64,000 nucleotides of DNA from positions 34,756,162-34,820,161 of the forward strand of contig OU612067.1 of the NCBI GenBank assembly GCA_914767715.1, given 5' to 3'. The position numbers and the translations under genes are program-made. Under the pieces are notes generated by a model. That model made no database searches. It had not been told where the DNA came from and saw nothing but the letters and a program-made list of their open reading frames with translations. The first letter of the stretch is position 1. Every line of letters begins with the position of its first letter. The DNA is from Membranipora membranacea. Taxonomy: Eukaryota; Bryozoa; Gymnolaemata; Cheilostomatida; Membraniporidae. Shown here piece by piece: positions 11,274 to 22,300 of the stretch.

Positions 11274-14200
11274 ATGGCTGAGATCGATATTGGAAAGCAC
11301 TGCTCTGTTAAGCATTGTAAGCAGCTTGGTAAGTTAGCTACTGTAACATCACTAACATATTATACTCTTGTAGGTCTACTTGCACTCAGGCATAAGTCAT
11401 TTGACATAAGTCGCAAAACGGATCGGAGTTGGTTTTCTCAATTATCTGTGATGTATTTTTGATGATATGAATTTTGCGCAGAAAGTGAATATTTTCCGAT
11501 TGCTAAACCATTACAGCATTTATGGTTTTATGTTTCAGACTTTCTTCCCTTTCAATGTGATGGCTGCGGTGAAATATTCTGGTAAGTTAAGTCATTATGT
11601 CCTCACATATCTATCTATATAACAGATGTGATGTTTCCATAAGCTTTGTTGTCTTCAGTTTGATAACTGATTCGGTTCTTTGAATTAGCTGGGGAAATAC
11701 ATACTGACGCGATGAAATCAATTTGATCAATAAATATCCAACTCTCTACCTCAGACTGCACAAAATATTGTAAGATATCAGAATATTTGCCAAATGTGCT
11801 CACTGCTTACTGCTAGCCCAGCTCATATTCTGATATAGTTATATAGTAAGATGTGACAGAGACTGGTGTCACTCTTCTCTGTACGAGATCTGTATCTCTC
11901 ACTTATTCTCCTCACAGTAAAGCCCATCAGGTGAAGGAGACACATGATTGTACGAGGATATTAAAACCTCTGATAGAGAGATGCACTACATCACCTTATA
12001 TAAAGTATGAGTGTCAGCTGGAGGGCTGTCATAGAACAGAGCTGGTACCTGTACCATGTGACAAGTGTGATAATAACTACTGTATGCTGTAAGTATAGAG
12101 AGATCCACCACATCACCTTATATTAAGTATGAGTGTCAGCTGGAGGGCTGTCATAGAACAGAGCTGGTACCTGTACCATGTGTCAAGTGTGATATAACTA
12201 CTGTATGCTGTAAGTATAGAGAGATCCACTACATCCCCTTATATAAAGTATGAGTGTCAGCTGGAGGGCTGTCATAAAACAGAGCTGGTACCTGTACCGT
12301 GTGACATGTGTGATAATAACTACTGTATGCTGTAAGTATGTATCACTGTTAGTATGTATCACTGTAAGTAAGTATGCTGTAAGTACGGTACACAGTGAAT
12401 AATTAAGGTGCACCAAATAGTGTGCAGTGCCCGAATCTAATTTAATAAACAAGCTCATTGATCCCAAAACTCATTATTCAGATATAACTCTTACAATCGC
12501 CACTAAGATCATACCTCTGATATGGCCTTTACATTAGTCCTGGTAGTTATTATAGTTACGAGGATCTAATTCAGTAAACATAATTAATTGTTGTGCTGAT
12601 TTTGCAGGCACAGACATGCAGTGGATCATAGTTGTTCAGGGATAAAAGTCAAGCCTAGATATATGAGCGCTACAGCAGACCATGTACACAAGATACTGGG
12701 TATGATATATGAGTCAATGTGTTATCTCTGTAGTATATATTTTGTGTGTGATATACAATGGTGCAATGGGTAAGGCATGGGTCGTTCAATCGAGAGGTCC
12801 CGTGTTTGATTCCTGGGGGATCACAATGGTGTCAGGAAAGCACCCGACCTCAAATGCTCCTGTGCCCCATCAGGATCCAGTCCGTAGACCCGTAATGATA
12901 CCGGAAACAAAAAAAATCAAGCAAGATCAAGGTTTCTCACACGGTATCACAGGGTATGGAGACTATAAATGGAAATGAGTTTATGTGATATACAATTATG
13001 TTGGGCTATTGTTTTAGATGTTAATGAAATTGTGATAATGATCATCTCTGAGTTGATTGATGACAAACTGTTAAAATTATATTGTAAAGACTGACAAAAT
13101 AACAGTGGTTTGTTTTCTGTGTGATAGTTTCAAGTACGTAGATTTGTTGAAGCAATATATCAGTGCCCCATCATCTCTCCCAACAAAAATTGTGAATATC
13201 TATAACATCGTTTTTTGTTGTGCATTGAAACCAGACAGCAAGCCAACCTTTATCTCAGCTGTGCCATTATCTTACAGACACGAAACCGACGACATCACCG
13301 GCGTCCAAACCGAGACTGAAATCTAAGAAAGCTCAGGAGATGGCGGCGAAGGTAAACCTGATGAAGTTAAAGCAGACAGCTTCTGGTGATTCTGGTGTTC
13401 CTCAGGAGAGCAGAGTATATCTTAGTATACAACTTCCTTCCGATAGTCTGGAGGTATCCCAGAAATCATCAGCTTACTGGCTGGATAAGGTAACTCCACA
13501 TGCCGGTTCTCTGGTATCAGGGAGTTGGGATATAGTCCCAAACTCCCTGCTGGTATACTGTATTATATTTAATTATTAATAGCATACTTTCTTTGCTCTG
13601 ACAACCCAAAATGATAATATTATGAAGAGAAGCAGCATATGAATCCTGAATAGGGTAGTATTGAGTATGTCATCAGGGAGGGTGGGATGTACACCTCTCC
13701 CACCCTCCCTCATGTCATGGAATGAGTTCTGATGCAATGAAATCAGGAGTTATCCACTCACTGACATATCATATCAGAGATCTCCTTAATCTTGAGATTT
13801 TCATCAAAAATTGGTTAGGTTCTTGCGTTCATTGATCACTTTTGGGCGTCAGGCGCTCCTTGATCGTGATATGCAGCAATTCTCAGCAGAAGTGTATAGG
13901 CTGTCAATGATAAACTGTGGAGTTACGCAAGACTCTCCTAGCTAAGGATAAGCCCCCTCATCAGTGCTAGGTGAGTAGTGAGTACCCAGCTAGCCGTTAT
14001 ATAAGTGTATTATACTTACAGCAGTGGACCATCGGTAGAGCTGCTATATAAGAGTATTATACTTACAGCAGTGGACCATCGGTAGAGCTGTTATATAAGT
14101 GTATTATACTTACAGCAGTGGACCATCGGTAGAGCTGTTATATAAGTGTATTATACTTACAGCAGTGGACCATCGGTAGAGCTGTTGATTATATCAGTGA

Positions 14201-14597
14201 CAAAGCTAAAGTAAAGAATGAGAATAATAAAGCAGATAAACCTGTAAGTCTGTACACTCTTTTATTTTATGTATTAGCGTTTAGTGACCTGGTCTGGTGA
14301 TGAAATCTTGTCATCAAAGTAAAGCGGTGCTGCAGCAGTGTAAGCCACATAATGTATTATAACTGGTCAACCATAAAACATGTATAAAGTTTAAGGTACT
14401 CCTTGATAATGGATGCAATTTACCACAACAATATTATCGCTCTGCTCTCTATTTTACAGAAGCTGAAACTTCGGACACCTGACGCTGGATTTATCTTAGG
14501 TATGGAATCTAAACTAGAACAATTATTGACTGATAAGACCATCTACAGTGGCTCCACTTTAGAGCTCTGTTATATTGAGAGTTTCTTGGCCTCTTAG
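11274..14597 (+). CDS. ZFAND1: AN1-type zinc finger protein 1, complete
   Basis: Seven exons give 263 residues; the human protein is 268. Exons: 11274-11328, 11539-11581, 11918-12088, 12608-12699, 13278-13489, 14163-14243, 14460-14597. All junctions are GT-AG and phases agree throughout. The start reads MAEIDIGKHCSVKHC (human MAELDIGQHCQVEHC). Two AN1 fingers follow: residues about 10-45 (C-x4-C, CDGCGEIFC, H-x5-H-x-C) and about 61-98 (YECQLEGCHRTE, CDKCDNNYC, HRHAVDHSC). A linker contains AAKVNLMKLK, and the ubiquitin-like C-terminal region contains QWTIGRAVDYI, matching the human RWSIGKAIDF. In other animals ZFAND1 brings p97/VCP and the proteasome to stress granules; that role is inferred here. 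Polyadenylation signal AATAAA is at 14699-14704. Oddities: the 3' part of exon 3 and the 5' part of exon 6 are tandemly repeated in the adjoining introns. Confidence 0.93.
11975..12340 (+). repeat. Three tandem copies of exon 3 end plus splice donor
   Basis: Units of about 121-122 bp begin at 11975, 12097 and 12218. The first unit is the real end of ZFAND1 exon 3, encoding the second AN1 finger (YECQLEGC...NNYC) and its GTAAGT donor at 12089. The two downstream units lie in the intron and keep most of the coding sequence and the donor. The second has lost one base in GATAATAAC, so it is out of frame; the third has point changes including CATGTG for CAAGTG. Copies 2 and 3 are intronic exon ends without an evident acceptor of their own. 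Confidence 0.85.
12759..12980 (+). repeat. tRNA-derived SINE-like element in ZFAND1 intron
   Basis: GGTGCAATGGGTAAGGC resembles an A box and, about 50 bases further on, GTGTTTGATTCCTGG resembles a B box, followed by an unrelated body with an A-rich stretch near 12907. It lies in the intron after exon 4 of ZFAND1, in the sense orientation. The layout resembles the 5.3 kb element, but they are not obviously the same family. Confidence 0.45.
13675..13710. repeat. GC-rich hairpin in ZFAND1 intron
   Basis: GGGAGGGTGGGA and TCTCCCACCCTCCC form a stem around a short TGTACACC loop within the fifth intron. There is no run of T after it, and it is in a eukaryotic intron, so it is not read as a terminator. 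Confidence 0.5.
13995..14188 (+). repeat. Four 47-bp copies of the exon 6 acceptor
   Basis: The unit TTATATAAGTGTATTATACT followed by TACAG and then CAGTGGACCATCGGTAGAGC is repeated four times at a 47-base period. Only the last copy leads into the complete ZFAND1 exon 6 (14163-14243). Each earlier copy has a full branch/pyrimidine-AG context and the first ~22 bases of the exon (QWTIGRA), then runs into an in-frame stop when read on. These are four competing acceptors for one exon. Confidence 0.88.
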
Positions 14598-16339
14598 CCA
14601 TCTCGATCACAAAAAGATCCTTAGCAAGCCCATCAAAGTCAAACTTTAATTTTGTCTATGAAATAGTAACAAATAATGATAACTGGTTTCAAACTTCAAA
14701 ATAAAATCGGTCAGTCATAAATTTACAACAATATAATAAGAAAGCATGACTTACAAAGCCTAAATTAAATTTAAGTTGGGACAATCTGAGAGATGTCCAT
14801 CGAACCATTAAGCCTAAAACTAGCGCCAAACTGAGCCTCTTTGACTTGGGACCTTTGAGAAGCTGAGTTATGTGGCGCTGAGTTATGTGGCGCTGCTGAC
14901 TTGCCTCAGAGTTATGTGGCGCTGATTTGCCTCAGAGTTATGTGACGCTGAGTTATGTGGCGCTGCTGACTTGCCCCAGAGTTTGCTCACATAAATGGAG
15001 AGTCCTAGGGTGATGTCATCTCAGGATTTTAGATCGCATTCTGCAGTTTTCGATGGAACTGAATCAAAATTATACCATCATCATAATGCCAATCAATCAA
15101 TGTTTTTCTCTCCATATAACCATCTTTTTGATGGCTACAACTTTAATGGATTCAAGTATCGAAAATGTTTTGAACAGTAGTCTTATAGCCATAGGTAAAA
15201 TGAATGTTTGTGACATAATACCACGGTATGTTAGTCCTCTGAGAAAGAGCCATTCAAGTCTGACTTTTTCAGATTAGATTGTCTCATATGGAGGTTCTCA
15301 GGCTAATTTCCCAGGTCATTAACACAGAAAGTAAGTCTGATATAACATCATTTACATAATGTACACCTGAATGTAGAATATCCACATCTGACTACAGTCC
15401 GCTGTCTCACTATATTGATATCCGCTGTTTTGGGTAGAACTAAACTGATACTAATATTTGATCATGTTCAAGCAAGGAGAGTTAGACACTCTAACTCCTT
15501 GGTTCAGGTAAGTAAGTACTGTTTTCTCTCAGTTCTCGGGTTCAACTACCTATTCATATGTGTGTGAGGTCACAATCAATATTGTATTCTCTTTAAATTA
15601 AAATAGTGTGGAGATCAGAAGGCGGATCTCTGGCTCAGTTTTGAGATGCTCATGATGTGCCTTCATGGGAGGATAACTCCCAAAGACTATTAGACACCAG
15701 TGTTCCGTTGCGTCTCAAATAATCCCGCATTACGGGCTCTCTGTTATCCTCATTAAAAATAGGTGAAATTATTTGAGACCGATGCTGCTATGGCATGTGA
15801 GAGATCCCTGCATCACATGTTAGTGACTCCACGGAGTTACATTATAACTACATGGAGTCGTTTTTGTTGTTGCTTACATCTTCTGCTTGTGGATATCATG
15901 TTTTATAGTATCTCTGCTGTCAATCAATCGGTGTTAGATACACAATCCAAACACAAGCAGCGGCGTCTCTGGACAGAGTAGCCGGCTTCTTATCCCCCTT
16001 CCCCCCTGTGGCAGACTAGGTTTGGTGCTATGATGCAAGCTCGTAGATATAAGCCTCAACACCAATTGCAGAGGCTTAAATTTTATGGATTGCTGGTCAT
16101 CTAAATTTGTATCATAGTTTTATTTAGTTTTTGGAAAAATTGTTGCATATAAACATAAAAACATGAATTAAGATGGCTAAAAACGGAATTGGACAGACTT
16201 CAGGTACTCCTGGAAAATTTTTTAAAACATGATTTTAGGGTATAAAATTCGAAGATCATTATTGATGAAAATGGTTGAAAAACTGAAATGCTATTGGAAT
16301 AAATTAACTCCAGTTACAGACTATGTCCACTCAGAGCGC
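14598..16339. other. Intergenic between convergent genes, no gene seen
   Basis: This holds the ZFAND1 3' end (AATAAA at 14699) and the 3' end of the minus-strand ankyrin gene (AATAAA on the minus strand at 16124-16119). A short tandem repeat of GAGTTATGTGGCGCTG-like units lies at about 14868-14975. The open frames at 14995-15277 and 15763-15981 have no supporting features. Confidence 0.5.
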
Positions 16340-19300
16340 TTACTCTGCAGCTGCCGGGGGATCGGCGGCTGCGGGAGTCTCTTCTGCTGCTGGGGCTTCA
16401 CCCTCAGTAGCTGGTGCCTCCCCCTCACCCCCAGCTGTCTCCGCTCCCTCATCAGGAGCCGAGAAGGCAGTGAGAGCAGCGACAGCGCTCCTCATAGCAG
16501 TGATATCGTCTGTGAGCTCGGCGAAGTCAGTGGGCTTCTTACCCTTACAGTCGGCTGCCTCCTCATCAGACTTAGAGTCGACGAGGAGTTTAATTATAGC
16601 GTCTCTCTCATCACCGGCTGTGAGACCGTGTGCATAGTGTAGAGCTGTACGATTCATCTGTACAAGAAGAGAGAGAGAGAGAGGTGGTGTGAATATGTGA
16701 GGAGTGTAATAGAGATCTATAATGGATCAACTCAAGCCAGCCTGAGGTAAGATCCAAATTCTAATCTTGTACTTTTTAATCATCACTAAATACATTGTGG
16801 CATATATGAGGAGTCAATTTCAATTTCATTCAGGGGTGTGTAGGCACTGATGTTTTAGCCCCGATTTTTAGGCCCCGATGTCCAGAACTCGATGTTTTGT
16901 GACAGTTAAGGCTCTAGACACTTACATGATCTCTGCACTGTACGATACCCGGGAAGGCCGTCACTAGGTACTGTACCACTTCCTGTTTCTCTAACAGTAC
17001 AGCTAGGTGAAGTGATGTGGCTCCGTCTGAGTTGAGGCGAGTTACCGCCATAGCCTTCTTATCTATACATTGTTTTACAGATCTCACCTCACCTGATGTT
17101 ATAGATTTAACTATCTCATCCAACTTCTCCTAAAACACAATGTTATATAATATAATCACATAATCAAAGTCAGTCGGGGATTTTACAAGGGAGACTGGCC
17201 GCTCACAATGCCCTTTCATAGGCGCCTAGACGCCAAAATAATAATAATAATACAATAATAATAATACAAAATAATAATACAAAACAATAATACAATAATA
17301 ATAATAATAATACAATCGCTCATCTTATCTAAGCTTTAGCCTCACCGGACTAGGAAACTTATGCCGAAAGGTTATGACCTTTAGGAAACAGTCCAATACT
17401 TCTTTCGTACAATTACAAAGATTGAATCTGAGATATGAGTCTTTCAGAACAGTAGCGACAGCTCAACAAAGCGATCCCATTCATTCATTGACCGCATTCT
17501 TCCTTTGCAGGTGGGATGAATTTCCTGATTTGGAACTCAGAAAAAAAACACCTGAACTGATTGGCCTGGGTGCCAATGAGCAAAGTGGTTATGCCCTTAG
17601 TTCTAAGATCTGACTGTTGCATGCTGGAAAATTCAAGCCGACAACAAACAGCCTATAATATACTGAGCAGCTGTAGTCAGGAGTGTACCAGGTGAGTAAA
17701 AAGTAAGTGTGACTTACCTTTAGTGTAGCACAAGTATCCAGTAGCTGAGCAGAAGCTTCTGGTAGGTCTTCTTTATTTATCTCCATACCAGCGAGAGGGA
17801 ATCCATTCTCTATCAGTCTACTAACAGGCATTAAATCCTCAGCCTTCAGTAATCCCACTACGTACTCAGCTATAATAGTCATACAGGAAATATGAGCGTA
17901 ACCGGAACAGACAGAATTTAATTACTCATCTTCCAACTATCGAGTTACAAGCATGAAGTATTATCCGATTGTAAATAACAACTCACTAGTTTGTCAACCT
18001 ACTGCTTAATGTTTCACCCAATTTCCCAATCACTTGTTGCAGATATTTATACTAAATGGGATCGCCTTGTCAGAGTCAGAGTATTACTATAGTCAGAGTA
18101 TAACTGGACATAGTTATAAAGGTCAGCTTACTTACCGATAGCTTCTCTCATCTCATCAGACTCAGCCAGATCCTGAGCAGATTTACCCTCGGTATCTTTC
18201 TCTGCCAGCAGATCTACTCCTGATGTAACTAATAAAGCTTTCACTTCATCTATAGATCCAGCGGCCACCTGAGAACGAGTATAGTGTGTGTTATATAAGA
18301 GCTATCTTACTAATGGTATTTGAGGGGTTAACTTCAAACTAAGTAGAACTTTTGACCAAAACAGCCTGGTTTCGATATGTCCCAAACTTCCTGCATACAC
18401 CATGATTATAGCGATAAAATATACAGTTCTATAAGAATTCCATTAGGAGGTTTTGTTGATCCTCGATCCTGTTTCTGGCTCTATCTAGAGCAGATACACT
18501 ATCTAACAGGTGGATCTCTCACAGTGTATCATATCAGCAGGACTATCACTAATCGATGGACTCTCCCATCAGTAATACTCACCAGGTGATGGAGTTGTGT
18601 TCTACCCTGATCATCCTTCTCTACCACAGTTCTAGGTGTTACAACTTCAGGAGCCGGGGCGGTCTCTGGAGCCCCCTCCTCATCCTCTGCTACTGTGGCT
18701 AACTCCGGAGGCTGAGCTAGATGAATGCTCTCCTTTGCCCTGATTAAAGTAAATGATCAGGTCATTTACATTCAAAATGACCGCAAAACAATATCTAGGC
18801 AGTTCACCGATATCTAGGCAGTTCACCAATATCGAAAAGACAAAATTTTATTCTTTTTCTTATTATTAATATAAACCGTATATTCAAATCTGTTTAGCCT
18901 GCTGTAGTTATGCCAGTTTTATATTGAGTTGAGGAGACACTGCTATGTTGCCTCGAGTATAAGACTCACTTTTTCTGCAGCTCTTCCTGCTCTTTCTGTT
19001 TCCTCGCCTCCTCCTCGGCTTTCTTCTTCTGTTCCTCTTCCTGCTCCTTCAGGTGGATGGCCTCTCGTTTACGTCGTGCTCTTGACTCCGCCTCTTCCTT
19101 CTTACGAACCTCCTCATTCTCCGCCTCCTTCACTGCATCTATCTCCTAAAATTGTTATAAGTATAAGTCATAATTATAGCATAAACATGGGATAAACCTA
19201 TTATTCTCTGTTAGCAGTTTGGTGTTTACTTGTGTTTGACGATACAAGGCAGCGGAGATTGACGGGGCAACAGTTTCTGGCAGTAACTCATCGCCAGGAG

Positions 19301-22300
19301 CATCTGATATCAGCTGAACACTGATTGTATGATCTGGATAGAGGGATGTGGTTATAATTCTGAATCTTTCCATTCAAGCCTTAGCCAATTCCACCCCAAG
19401 CAGATTTTCACGGTTCAATTTCGAAGCTAACTAAGCTAAGTCCTTCTGGTGATGCATTTTTTCAGCACCACATGAAAAATTGTTGTGTAATTAATAATGA
19501 TGATGCCGAAATAAAAAATGAATAGAATCGATTTTTAGTATGCTCTGAGAGAGACAGAGAGTTGTTACTTACTGCCTGATGATAGTTTAGGTTAGCTTTG
19601 TGTTTGTAAAGCCACTGAGCTAGAAACTCTATAGGATCCCATGGTCTCTTCTCTGCTACTTCAGCTAAAGCTGCAGTGAGGGGCGATCCCAGTACGTCCG
19701 CAATGTACTTAGCATCCAGAGTCTCTGGAGCGGGGGCTTTCTTCTTTGATGCCATTCCAACTGGAGGGGGATTCACAACAGGGGCAGGTTTACCTACAAA
19801 ACCAAATTTAAATCTTAATCAAAAACTATAACTAGCCAATTACTGAGGATAATTATTTGTAATCTATAATCATTTGATGTCTGAGGAACTCTGATATCTC
19901 AAAAAAACATGGAGATATAATAATGAAGAGAGCCATCAATCACCCGAGTGTTCTATCCACATTGTACGCAGACTAGGCCAGACTCTGACTGTGACTCCTA
20001 CCTGACTTAGCAGATGACGGTTTACTTGATCTGGTAGATTTAGCTGATTTAGCTCGAGTTTCAGACGCTGCAGTTACAGGTCGTGATGGGGGTGTGACTA
20101 GAAGCTCCTCTTTAAGCTTTTCTATATCGAGTATGAAATCTGACTGATGCTCTTTATAGTATCTGTAATGCCAAGATAGGTGTTTATTATTACTGGAGTG
20201 GCTGTGTGGTTAGTACAAATGGCAGCTTTAGATATAACAAAGTTAGGTATAAACCATCTCCAAAGCTAGTTAAGAGGTTTCCTGCTGAGTTTTGGCCATC
20301 TGTGATACGGAGAGGACTTATGGTGGTCCAGACCCTGAGATTAATTGTGATCTCTTATATACCCTTGCTTTCTTCTCTCAATTCTAACCGACGAGTTACC
20401 CAATGATTCGATCCAACACAGTGGAGATAAAGGGTTTAAAAACTTTGAGCAACTGACATAGTGCTTAATGGTTCATTTAACAACTTGACATTCAATGGCT
20501 TGACATTCAACTTATGAAACAAACATGAGTGCAAAAAATCTCTGAGCAAATATAATCTCAAATTCTGCTAGGCGACCAACAGAAACCAAACAGTTATCAA
20601 ACAAACGTAGAGGCAGGTATATGAGCCCTGCCTTAGTTCTGTGAGGTGAGGTATATAAGAAGGTGAGGTGTCATTAGGTGAGGTGTTAGAGTACTTACTC
20701 AGGGTCGTTCCCTTCTATATCAACTGTATGACAATCTCCACCTGCTGACTTAAGATTCTCATATAAATCCTTATCTATGACTGCAGCAAGGTGTAGTGGA
20801 GTTAGTCCTGACTGGTAACCAGACAAACACATGTAGGCTTAGTGATTAGATCAATAAAACTATTCATACATAATAGGTTATTATTATACTGTATAACCCC
20901 AATAAATATCATGTACTAAGTATGGTCACAGGTGAGAGCATAAGTTTCAGCAACAACAGTTCTCTTTCTCTCGTTGAGGTGAGATAATAATTAATGTGAT
21001 CAGCAGTTTGCCATACTGGATCAAACAAACGCCTGTGTTAGTATATTTTGTGATAACAACTCAGGTTCCATATTAGTAAACGGAACTTAGAAAAGAGACA
21101 AAATAATCCTCATGCTGCAGTGACACAATTGAACATTGAATACAGGGCATATACAGTAGGACCACGTCTTTGACAATCAGTAACAATAAAACACTACAAT
21201 GTTACTTAGTATACCTATTCTGTTGTTATGTTGCTAAGCAACCTTGTATCAGATGAATAGCCTGAGTATAAATAGAAAGTATTAGATCTCATTATTGTGG
21301 ATTATACAGCTCCCCCCCTCTACATTGCCTGTATATTTACTCAGTTGCAAGATCTCAATTCAGCAGCACAAAACTCCTGTAAAAGCTCTTATAATTGGGT
21401 AGCTGTGCGAGGAAGCTGTCACAGGTGTATATATATTTCTAGTAAGATTTTATAACTGATGATAAACTTACATTTCCCTGAACATCCATAGAAGATTTAA
21501 ACTGATGAGCTATCCATGTAGCTATAGGTGTATGATTGAGTATTATAGCTTTGTGTAGAGCGGTTAGCTTACTCGCGTCTTGTTTGAGTGCGAGCTCTCG
21601 TCGAGCTAAAGTCATCTTCACAGAGCGGAGATTTCCTGATATCACGGAGTCGTGAACTCTGTACAGCAAATCCTGATAAAATATCAATATTGTGTACAAA
21701 CTGATCGAGAGATTAATATACAAAACACAATAAATCGAACCTCCTACTATTCACTTGTGAAAATTGCTGAAATTTTGTGATCCTTAACAATTGCGGAGCA
21801 TAACTGCTGTACTGTCAGGATAACTTCTATACTTTACATGTAGGGTGTGATGTACTGTCAGGATAACTTCTATACTTTACATGTAGGGTGTGATGTACTG
21901 TCAGGATAACTTCTATACTTTACATGTAGGGTGTGAATGCTCATATAATTTATCAGTCTACGAGTAATAAACAAAAACTTCCTCCACAGAAATAAATCCA
22001 CACATGTTGCTCATTGTTGCTGCTTTTCCTCATCATGTTGTCACTCTTTTCTTTAGCATGCACAAGCAAAATACCTTATTGTGGTGAAGCATCATGTGAC
22101 TTACACACCTAACTCAGCAGCTAGTAACAAAACAGGAACCCTGACTGAAGATAATAACACGGTATAAGTACCTACCGACGCTAAGTTCCTGTCCAGAATA
22201 TCCTGATAATTCTTCATGAACTCCTCCATATCTATGGGGTTAGCCTTAGTACCATCGATATCCCGTCCACTCAGGTCTGTACGGGAGGTGTCACTCTTAG

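Noticed and set aside
16229-16642. Plus-strand 137- and 104-codon frames
   Set aside because: They are antisense shadows of the Ala/Glu/Pro-rich last exon of the ankyrin-DPY30 gene.
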